Positions 12,701 to 22,100 of a stretch of 64,000 bases of DNA are shown in pieces. A program made the translations under genes and the position numbers. Positions within the stretch are counted from its first letter, which is position 1. Each line of letters opens with the position of its first letter. Origin of the DNA: Rhea pennata (lineage: Eukaryota > Chordata > Aves > Rheiformes > Rheidae); NCBI RefSeq assembly GCF_028389875.1, contig NC_084682.1, positions 4,040,001-4,104,000 on the forward strand, given 5' to 3'. The notes below the pieces were generated by a model, which saw only the letters and a list, made by a program, of their open reading frames with translations, was not told the DNA's origin and made no database searches.

Positions 12701-15700
12701 TGTCAGTATCCTACAGAATGCTAACAAAAAGTAGTAAGGTCTTCCAACTGCATCAGAATCTGTTTCATATAAGGTGATGTCAATCAAATTTTATTTTATA
12801 CTTAGACGTGCTTGACAGCGTAACATCTATTGTCTGTCTCTGCATATCAGAGACAATCTGTACTACCTGAAAGAGTGTGAAGAGCCTCAAGCTCCAAACT
12901 ACAACAGTATACAGTAGTATAAATCAGTGTATTTGCTAAGTGCAATACTGCATTATACATAGATACTATCTCATAGCTGCATTAGCTTAAACAAAATTCT
13001 GTACTAAGCTCTTCCATTAGTTAAGTCAGCACAGAGCTCCCCTTCTGAATATTTCTGGTTTCAGAGCTCTCTCACAGCTGGCTGCCTTATCTCTGCAATG
13101 CCCGACACATATAAAGCTGGTCAAAAAAGCCGTGTTGAAGAGAAGTCGAAGAGAAAAATCATTAAAAATTAGAAATCCACTTCAATCAACTCTCCTTGAA
13201 CGTTGTTTTATTTCACTCTCTCTCTCAAAAAATAAAACCAAAATGTGAAGACATGCTGTCCACAGTCACTGTTAAAATAACTCATCAGATACTGAGGGCC
13301 ACATCAGTGATCTATCTTAGAAACATGGATTTTAACAGATGCTTGAAGACATTCCAGAGGATATACAATAGAGCTGGAAATCTGTCTTTCCTGGAGGTGT
13401 TGCTTTGCTGCTTTCGCAGCAGTCATTAGCTGAAACTAGAGGACAATATCGCTGCAGGCTCATCATCCTCAAGGCTCTATATAAACATGCTTTGGGGATT
13501 CTGATTTATTCTAACTTCATTTGCTGTAGCTGTTCTGACGATCCAAATTTGCCTGAAATACAGATGGGAGACCAATAATCTTATATTGTTTATGTGTTAA
13601 TTTGTCACTGAAGTCCTGCGTATTTGCAAATTTTTGCATTAATACAAATTAATGCAAAACAAATTGGGAACAACACTAGAAAACTCTTCTTTTTCTATAT
13701 TACTGATTTAACTTATCACTGAAAATAGTTTTGGGACTGGAACATACAGGCCTGCAGCAAACATCACTCTCTGAAATAGCCCTGGGGCTCCAACTGGAAA
13801 AAAATAGTATTTTGAAAAATAAAAAAAAAAAGATTAGTTAGAATTCAAATAGGATATTATTCTGCTCTCTCTCATTTCTTTCATGCAAATTCTTCGCAAT
13901 GAACCTGTACATTTTCCTTGTGCATATTTTTTTTAACTTTGCAGTTTAAGAGCATAAAAATGACTCATGCTACAAAGGAACATACACACAGTTATACAAC
14001 TTTTGTATCAGACAAACATGTCCAGGTGGGATGTAATTTAGTTTATTTTTTCCATGTTGCACTTGTTATAAAATAGCAGGTAAGTAGACTTGAAGTATTG
14101 AAGACTATACAATAGCAGGAAAGCTTGATAACAAATGCCTTCTCCTTATAGAGTTTCTCTCTAATATATCTTATTATGATAAATGCCTTCTCTTTATCAG
14201 AGTTTCCCTCTCTAGTATACCTTATTATGACAAGAATATTTTCATAGCATTTTTCATCTTATCAGCAAAATTTCAAAACAACTCGTATTACTAACTGTCA
14301 GAAATATCTGGGGAAAAAAAGCCTGTACTTCTCATAGAAAACCTAAATTCTGGAGCATTTCCCAGTCTCAGCTTTAGGTCTGTCCAGAGAGATTAGGACA
14401 AATTTTATGAGAACTGGACTACAATGAGGAGTCTATCAAGTCAATTATGGACTGCTCAAAGAATCACCAGAAGGTCTTATAACTCTCCTGCAACCTTCAG
14501 TACTTCAGGCTCCAAGCCAAGCACAGATGGTACCAGAAAACTGCAGCCCAACCTAACTGTGCTAATGAAGCCATGTTCTTTCCACAAGAGCAAACACAAC
14601 AGGGCACCGTTAGTACCTGGCAGAGGAAGGCAAATACTCTCAGACTACACTATGCAAAAGAAAGATTCCCATCTGCACTTTCAAGCTGATAACTGCATCT
14701 AAAAATGGAAATGATATCCAAAAGATAATTTAACTGAACAACATTGATTTGTGCTCTCTTACAATGATGCACAAGTCACCTCCCATGAATCTTGCTTAGG
14801 GAATGATCTGCCTTGCAGAATCTAGAAATCTGGAAAGGAGGTGGAGAAAATCTGCATTCCAACAGCATTTCACTAAGACAATGGGCAACATTTTGGGTGC
14901 AGTCCACCCAAGAGTTAAGCTGCAGACTCCAGTTGCTTGTAGCAACAGAAGATGTGTGGGGAAGATTGAAGAGAGTCAGTTTCTGGATGTCAGGAGAATG
15001 CAGGACGCTTCTGGTCCTCAGCAGTCTGCTAGGAGAAAGGACTGAGACTAAGTCATTCTGATCCCCCTGCATCATGGTCATCAGACACAAATATGACTCA
15101 GTCTCTTCTGTAAAGTAGTTTTGCGATGATTCCTAAGTTAGTGCTCACGGAAATGTGCATTCTTACTGTATCACGAGTGTCAATCAAAATCTTTAATGTG
15201 AACATGAATAACATCTTCAGGTAAGTCTGCAATAACTCTTACCTTTGAATGCTCTGAAAGAAAGTCTGGGAGGAGGTAGACCTGTGCTAGAAGCTCTATG
15301 TAGTCACGGCAACGGAAGTAATATATGTGAGAAAGGATACTTTCAAGAGAAAAAGACTCCAAAGCTTTTAGATGATCTGAGAATAAAGAGATGAATAAAG
15401 GAGTCAGAAGTTTACACTAACATATTGCTACTTCCATCATTCCACCAAACTATTTCTTCTACACATAGCAACAAAAACCCCAAAACAGAAATTTTGCTAA
15501 AGGAACAGAAACAGCCAAGGTAAAGAGCATGGAAAACATATCTTCCATCTGGCTTGAAAGTCATGAAGGTGGCGACTAAACTATCTCAACACTTGCACAC
15601 AGATTCATTGGAGCTTCCAAAGGAGTGTTCTAAAAATGAAAAATTAATTTTTCAAAAAAGGACTTTTTCCAGTAAGTCACTTTCAAGCCAGACCACTACC

Positions 15701-18265
15701 AGATAACAACAGTCAGTATTAGTCAAGCATTGTTTAATGTAGAGACACTAGCTCATATAATATGGTGTCCTTTTAGCTCTGTTTAAACCAATTTTTTTTT
15801 GTACAAAATGCTCTGAGAGCAACATAAAAGTTGCACCAGTGTCCCTAACACACTGACAACTTACAGAATAAAATTATTCAACTAAATGCAACCTATCTGT
15901 ATTAACCATTGGAAAGAGCTCGATCACAACTACAGTTTTGTAACACAAGGCTTCCATACCAACACTGACTTAAACAATTCTGCCTTTCCTGTTCTCTTTC
16001 CTGAGCTGCTCTTCCTGTTCCGGTGTTGCAGCATATTATCCCTCAGTTTTGCTGACACAAATTTGTTTGGGTTTTGTTGTAAATTTGATTACTAAAGTGA
16101 TCTGTGTTGAAAACAAAAATAAACCAAAACACATCCCTAAATACAGCAAACAATCCCTTAGAAAAGAATTATTCTTGAATTAGATCAGCTCAGTCTGCAG
16201 CATGGCCCCACCACTACATTGACACAGGACGTGACACACTAGGACATTCAGGTAAGAAATAAAAGGCTGAGAGCAAGAACTCCCTAAGCCAGCACTGCTG
16301 CTGAAAGTGCAAAACTGCAGCCTACGAGACACTCACTTCACCCAGATCCTAGCTTACTAGGCAGAAAGAAACATCACTTAGGAACATACCTTCTTCTTGG
16401 TGAGCTTCAGCAATAAGTTGGCAATGCTGTACACAGGCAGTTGCAATATCCACTACTCTGTCTACCATAAAACTTCCTTCAGTATCAATGAACACTGCTT
16501 CTCCAGCTAGACCCCCAAAGCATTCTGGGATCTGTACATCTACTGCCAGCTGCATACTGCCACCGAAAACAGAAAGATAAAAAGACAAATATATGCATTA
16601 CAATGCTCTCTCCTCCCCGCTTATTCCTAAAGTGACATTTCTGCTGAGAGTACGGAGGAGTATAACCATTATCAAGATTGTATTTGTAACGCTGTATAGG
16701 AATCAGAGATTGCAGCCATTACAGCAAGCACGAAGAACTCTCATCACAATTAAATTCAGACAAGAAAAGTGATCCTCAGTTCATTTACAAAAGTAATGTA
16801 AAAATTGGATACCATAGCTGTGTTTTCCCAACACCGGGTGCTCCACAGATCTCAGTGATTTTTGTTAGCTGCACACCACCCCCAAGAACATTGTCTAGTG
16901 CTGAACAAAAGGTGATGATGAAGCCCTGGGCTTGCTCTTGTTCCAACAGCTCCAGTGCCGTGCATTTTCTGGAGGTGCCAGGTGCTGCAGCAGTCCGTGT
17001 CGCATCACTGTGACATTCCTGCCTTACAACCTGTAATGCTTCTAGAGCCTCTTCTTTGGAGATTCCAATTTCTAGAAAGACAAACGGATGCAACAATAGC
17101 CTATTAACAGCAATAGATTAAATTATAAAAAGAGAATTCATCTTGTTTGTCAGAACCTAATAATTCTGCAGTGCAAAACAAAAATAATAATCCTTATAAT
17201 GATGTGCACGGCTTGCCAATATTTCTGGAACTAATGATCTAATTTTCAAAAGAACTGAGAGCAGTGGTGCACCGTGTTCAGAATTCAGATGCCAATAAGC
17301 TACCTGCAAGGAAAAAGCCAAAACTGCTGTTCATAGACGTGGATGGGATCTGGAAGGCAGTTCATCTGCTCTGCACCTGAATGGGCTATTCTGAGTATCA
17401 CTTGAAGCAAGTAAGGCTCAGTAAAAAATGTCATGTTGCAGACTGATAAATGGTGGCGACACCTAGTGATCACGCTCTGCATACTCACTGTGGGCTAAGC
17501 ACCTTAGGGCACTATTTTAGTTCAGGTCTGAAGTACAGATCCTGTAACAGAAATGAGATACCTGCAAATATCTGTGCATCTTTATGCACACATATCTGCC
17601 ATGATCTAGTTATTTCACTTCGATCTGCAAAGCAAACCTAATACAATGGATTATCTCAGACATTTAAAACTACTGCTAATCACAGTCACGGCGCATTTCT
17701 TGAACTGGCTGTGGAAATCTGCTTTAGCAACTTGAAAAACGCAATTTCCTAATTATAAAGCAGTTTGTTTAAAACAAGTACAACTGGGGAAAGAAGGGGA
17801 ATGAGAGAGAGAACAGTCTGTTTTTCTTTTCCAGGGTCCCATTTACACTCCTTACTAGGAGAACAAGGATCCGTCAAAAGCAAATACTGTTTCTTTTGGT
17901 GGGGCACACGTGAAAATAAACATTAAGTATTTACTCCGCCCACTTCTCTAGGCTCGCTGGATGTCTGGGCGAGATTCGCAGGGAAGCTGCGCGGAGCCGA
18001 ACCGCCGTGCGGGAAAGCGCTTTACCCGCCCGGAGCGCGGGCCGGGCCGGGCCGGGTTTCCGGGGGGCAGAGAGGGGAGCGCGGCGGGGCGGCGCCGCCC
18101 GAGCCGAGCCGAGCCGGGCGCGGGGCCGCCGCCGCCGCCGGCGGTACCTTTGCTCAGCCCGCAGGGGCCGGTCTCCAGCAGCTCCTGCGCCGTCTGGAAG
18201 CCGGCGGCCACGAGCCGCGCCCGCAGCGCGGGCGCCAGCGGGAGGCTGCCCACGTCGCGCTGCAT
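3645..18265 (-). CDS. RAD51C: RAD51C, RAD51 paralog of homologous recombination (8 of probably 9 coding exons)
   Basis: RAD51C is a nuclear RecA/RAD51-family ATPase in the BCDX2 and CX3 paralog complexes, which support RAD51 filament formation and Holliday-junction processing. Coding exons on the minus strand: 18148-18265, 16813-17071, 16390-16556, 15243-15376, 12541-12672, 10178-10244, 6458-6518, 3645-3705 (118, 259, 167, 134, 132, 67, 61 and 61 nt). They join in frame to 333 codons with GT-AG borders. Walker A GAPGVGKT is at residues 116-123, with the following Cys codon split across exons 2 and 3; Walker B LVVIDG is at about 229-234. Exons 5 to 8 have the same lengths as I recall for human. 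The start aligns with human Met10, so the first nine human residues are absent. The C-terminal exon, which carries the nuclear localisation signal in mammals, was not found. The gene diverges from TEX14 at a shared CpG island. Confidence 0.95.
4801..4911 (+). repeat. Source arm of a 1.1-kb-spaced inverted repeat
   Basis: The reverse complement of this segment reappears at 5947-6050 with one substitution and two small gaps (3 and 4 nt). It lies in RAD51C intron 7. Confidence 0.85.
5936..6061 (-). repeat. Inverted copy inserted between 11-bp direct repeats
   Basis: A 104-bp segment (5947-6050) is the reverse complement of 4801-4911. It is bounded on both sides by AAGCTTGGAGG (5936-5946 and 6051-6061), which looks like a target-site duplication. 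It has no poly(A) tail and no terminal inverted repeat that I can see. Confidence 0.8.
6458..6518 (-). CDS. RAD51C: RAD51C coding exon 7
   Basis: 61 nt encoding [19 protein letters not shown], with acceptor CTCAG and donor GTAAGC. Phase moves from 1 to 2. Confidence 0.93.
10178..10244 (-). CDS. RAD51C: RAD51C coding exon 6
   Basis: 67 nt encoding [23 protein letters not shown], with acceptor TTTTAG and donor GTAGGT. The VLTNQMTT motif is typical of RAD51 paralogs. Confidence 0.93.
12541..12672 (-). CDS. RAD51C: RAD51C coding exon 5 (Walker B)
   Basis: Exactly 44 codons, from [16 protein letters not shown] to [10 protein letters not shown], with acceptor CTTAG and donor GTAAGT. It contains the Walker B aspartate. 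Confidence 0.93.
14133..14232. repeat. Tandem duplication, about 48-bp unit, two copies
   Basis: The segment starting AAATGCCTTCTCCTTATAGAG at 14133 recurs at 14181 with a few substitutions and small indels; both end in CTTATTATGA. Confidence 0.8.
15243..15376 (-). CDS. RAD51C: RAD51C coding exon 4
   Basis: Residues 182-226, including [20 protein letters not shown] and PDFLSEHSK. It ends AAAG before GTAAGAG, phase 0. Confidence 0.95.
16390..16556 (-). CDS. RAD51C: RAD51C coding exon 3
   Basis: Completes the split Cys126 and encodes [16 protein letters not shown], then [18 protein letters not shown]. The acceptor is GGTGGCAG and the donor GTATGT, phase 1. Confidence 0.95.
16813..17071 (-). 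CDS. RAD51C: RAD51C coding exon 2
   Basis: Residues 40-125, opening with [10 protein letters not shown] (helix-hairpin-helix part) and ending in the Walker A region [10 protein letters not shown]. The acceptor is TTTCTAG and the donor GTATCC, leaving phase 2. Confidence 0.95.
18148..18265 (-). CDS. RAD51C: RAD51C coding exon 1
   Basis: It begins at an ATG in a good Kozak context (GCCGCCATG) and encodes residues 1-39 ([10 protein letters not shown]...GLSK). It ends AAAG before a GTACC donor, phase 1. The N-terminal helical domain begins here. Confidence 0.93.
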
Positions 18266-18599
18266 GGCGGCGCCGCCAGCATCCGGGCCACCGCCCGCAG
18301 GCCCCGCCCCCCGCGGGCCGGGCCCGCCCCGGCGCCCCGCCCCGCGCCCCGGCGCCCCGCCCGCCGCCGGCGGTCATCCCCAGGAGCCGCGGCGGCGGCA
18401 GGGAGGCGCCTCCACGCCGACGCCCTCCCTCACAACAGGCGGCCGCGCCTAGCGCGACCCTCCCGCGCTCCCGCCGAGCCCCAGCGCCCCCGCGGCCTCA
18501 GGCGCAGGCGCGGGGCCGCGCGCCCCCCTCGGGCGGCGGCCGCGCAGCAGGCGCGCGCGGGGGCCACGCATGCGCGGCACGTGGCGCTGCGAGAGCGTC

Positions 18600-18654
18600 G
18601 GCACGGGGTCGCGCGGCGCGGCCGTTGGGCGGCGGGCGTTGGCGCGGGGCGGAG
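18600..18654 (+). other. TEX14: Probable TEX14 5' non-coding exon (3' part)
   Basis: A strong donor (GGAG then GTAAGG at 18655) lies inside the CpG island, and the first coding exon at 19047 has its own acceptor. An untranslated first exon ending at 18654 would fit. The left boundary is a guess. Confidence 0.5.
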
Positions 18655-19046
18655 GTAAGGGAGCCGGCGGCGCGGCGAAGGGGGGGCTGGCAGCAGCAGC
18701 AGCCGCCGACGGCTGGTGTCCCTGAGCAGCCGAGTCCTCCCTTCGCCCAGTCGCGCTCCTTCAGGAACGTCCCCCTTCTCCTCGTGGGGCCGTATCGCCC
18801 CCTTGGGCAGGCCCTGTGTGCAGGCGTGTTCGAGTCTCCCGTGCAGGCCGCTATTCAGTGGGCGTGATGGCCTCTCATGGCGGGGGGGAGTAGATGTGAC
18901 GAAAGAAGCTGTCTTCATCCGCTGTTCTCAGCTTTCATCAGCAACACTCACTAGTGATTAGGCCAGCTACTGAAGTTTTGAAATCTAAACGAGATTCTTT
19001 GAGCTATGATGTTTGTATTTTCATTAGATTTCACTTCATTTCTTAG

Positions 19047-19197
19047 TTCTGTCCAGAGAAGATGGCTCATGCTGTTCCTGTTCCCATTCCCTGTCCGGTC
19101 CAGCTTGGAAGTATAAAAAATGACTCTCTGGAAGCTCAACTACATGAATATGTCAGGCAAGGAAACTATGTGAAAGTGAAGAAACTTCTGAAGAAAG
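19047..19197 (+). CDS. TEX14: TEX14 coding exon 1 (ATG at 19062)
   Basis: Acceptor TTCTTAG at 19046; ATG follows 15 nt of leader. It encodes [16 protein letters not shown] through VKVKKLLKK, residues 1-45, and the donor GTGAGA leaves phase 1. Confidence 0.93.
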
Positions 19198-22100
19198 GTG
19201 AGAGTTAACTACATGAGAACAGGAAATGTTTTAAATGAGACACAATATTTGATGAAATTCTATCTTGCTGTCACTTTTTCTAATAAAAACCTGAAATGCT
19301 TCCTATTCAGGTGATTCTAAAAGCAGAATGTTGATAACATGAAAGCAAGGACTATGAAGTATTGTGTATGGCAAATGGAGCTTTAGAGGTGTCGTTTCTT
19401 CCTAAATGTAAGAAATATGACTATGTAAATATTAATTGTAGGTCTGTATGTAAGTTTTCCTAAAATACTATCGTTTGGGGAACTTAAATACCATGTGCTA
19501 TTCCCATTGGTATGGTTTCTGTGCGATGCTATTAGTGGATATGCAGACTAGGGCATTCTTCCAAAGCTGGCTGACGGCAGTGTGTGATACGAGACTAACC
19601 TGTGCCACTGGGGAGAATCACTGCGGTGGGGCTAGCGAGGAGCCACTCGAGACGGCACCCGCCCCGCACGCAGTGCAGACGTGCGTGGGTCGGGCGCGTG
19701 CCGAGGGGCCTTGAGGTGCGGCGGGGAGCCGGCGCCTCCCCGCCTGAGCGGCGGCGCGCGCGATTGGTCGGCGGCGGGAGTTGATGCAAACGAGGGGGCG
19801 TGTCCCGAGGGCCGCCCCGCGCCCCGGTTCGGGCGCCGCGGGACGGGCCGGGGGCGGCGGCGGCGGCGGGCGGAGGGTGGTGGCGGCGGCGGGGGGCGCG
19901 GGCGGGGGGCGGCGGCGGCGTGTCCGGGAGTGACCGTGAGCTGGGGGCGGGCGCGCGCGGGTCGGGGCGGCGGCGGCGGGGAGGAGAGGGCAAGACTATA
20001 CTTTCAGGGATCATTTCTGTAGTCGGTAACTAGAGGAGTGTGATCGAAAGTGACTGGTCTCGCAAGCCACGAGGAGGAGCGGTAGTGCTCTCTTCTGAGC
20101 GCGAAGCGGGCTGGCGGCGCTGCTGCGCGGCTGCCGCGGGCCATTGATGACCGTTCTCGCCGCCTCCGGGCGGCGGGAGGGAGAGAACACGGGCTGAGTG
20201 GTTTGCCTCTTTTTTACGCTGGTGCAAAAGTAGAGCGATGCGATTCGAAATGGGTGTTAAGTTACAAGCGTCCTGTAGTTACAGATAACTCGTTAGAGCA
20301 GAGCTTGGACGAAGCTGCGCGGTGTTAGGAGTGCTAGCGAGTGTTTGTAATGCTATCGGGCTGTCTCTGCAGCTCGGTGCCGTGCCGTGCTGTCCCTTCG
20401 TGCCGTGCTGTCCCTGAAGGCCACTCTTTCCCTAGAAATCCAGCGCAGGCGGGATTTGGAGGCCAGGGAGATTGCTCGTTGGCATTTGTCAGGGTTCAGG
20501 AAGAAACTGCTCGCTCTTGTGAGAGTGTCGTGGAATTCTGTAGGTGAGAGGAACTTCGGGGGTCACCTGGTCCGGCCCCCTGCTCTTTGCAGCATGCCTT
20601 TGCCGTTTGATGTTACACCCTTCGTGCCACGGTGCACTGCACTCGGGCGGGATCTGGAGGTTCAGGGGGCAGTGTGAAAAGGGCGGTTTGCGGGGTGGCT
20701 GTTTGCGCTCCGAGGAGCGTCCCGGAGCGCTGTCCTGAGCCCCGGCGCGTGGACGGAGCCGCCGGTCGCCGGCGAGAAGCGCCGGTGCGGGCGGGGAGGG
20801 GCCGGCGCCTCCCCGCCTGAGCGGCGGCGCGCGCGATTGGTCGGCGGCGGGAGTTGATGCAAACGAGGGGGCGTGTCCCGAGGGCCGCCCCGCGCCCCGG
20901 TTCGGGCGCCGCGGGACGGGCCGGGGGCGGCGGCGGCGGCGGGCGGGGGGTGGTGGCGGCGGCGGGGGGCGCGGGCGGGGGGCGGCGGCGGCGTGTCCGG
21001 GAGTGACCGTGAGCTGGGGGCGGGCGCGCGCGGGTCGGGGCGGCGGCGGCGGGGAGGAGAGGGCAAGACTATACTTTCAGGGATCATTTCTGTAGTCGGT
21101 AACTAGAGGAGTGTGATCGAAAGTGACTGGTCTCGCAAGCCACGAGGAGGAGCGGTAGTGTTCTCTTCTGAGCGCGAAGCGGGCTGGCGGCGCTGCTGCG
21201 CGGCTGCCGCGGGCCATTGATGACCGTTCTCGCCGCCTCCGGGCGGCGGGAGGGAGAGAACACGGGCTGAGTGGTTTGCCTCTTTTTTACGCTGGTGCAA
21301 AAGTAGAGCGATGTGGGAGTGGGAGAGGGGGGTCTTGTTTGGAAAGGGCAGTTGTTGAACAGCCTCCGAGTGAGTCTCTTTGTGTAGAAAGAGTTAAATA
21401 ATCACGAGTGGCACTGATAGTGTCCCCCTCCCCCGAGGCCGGCTGCATTCTGCTTCGGAAGGCTGGTGCTTGCGTGCTCTGGATCCCCTCAGTGGGCTCT
21501 GCATAGCCGTGACCGGTACAGGCCTTTCACAGGCAGGTGAGGGGAGCAGCCAGTCTGGCCCGGGTTTTAATATCCAGGGGAGCAGAGATTGTTCAGTGAA
21601 AAGAAATGCTCTGGAAGGTTGTTAGCATCTAGGTGTGTGTTAGGTGGTAGTATTCTTCCTAAGCTATCAGTTTTCTAAGGAAATACTACTGGGTGTGTTC
21701 TGTGAAGTCGTTTTGCTGCTGCTGAACCTTGGCTGGTCGCTAAGAGGGGGATGGAGGCTGGGGAAGGATAGTTCAGTGTTCCGCTTTCCTGCTGTGGTGT
21801 GAAAGTCTGGTTCAGGCTAGCTCTGGAGGCATGGTAGGCTTTCCTGCAGAGTGTGATTGGGGTTAGGGAGAAACTCCTTAATGTTGTACTCTTCATGCTA
21901 GGCAATGGTGTGGAAAACTGGCTAAGTTGGGCTGGAAACTGAGGCCACAGGGCATCTCCTGGAGACAGGGACTGGGAGAAACTGCTTAATACTGTATTTG
22001 TGTCACCACGTTGGAAGTCTATAGTACTCGGACTCTATCCAGAGGTGTAAAGGATGGTGTTAAGATGGTGCTCTGTGCTTGTTTTAGTTGGCACAAAAGT

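Larger units (their letters stand above)
17950..18900. promoter_or_regulatory. CpG island, divergent RAD51C/TEX14 promoter
   Basis: A dense CG-rich block with many CpGs covers RAD51C exon 1 (minus) and the region just upstream of TEX14 (plus). No TATA box is evident. The head-to-head layout suggests one bidirectional promoter; the start sites themselves cannot be read from sequence. Confidence 0.8.
19728..20240 (+). repeat. U3 gene unit, copy 1 of 3
   Basis: A 513-bp unit containing promoter, U3 gene and 3' box. Copies 2 and 3 lie at constant offsets of 1073 and 2911 bp throughout, so there are no indels. Substitutions among copies were seen only at 19874, 19881 and 20088 (copy 1 coordinates). 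Confidence 0.9.
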
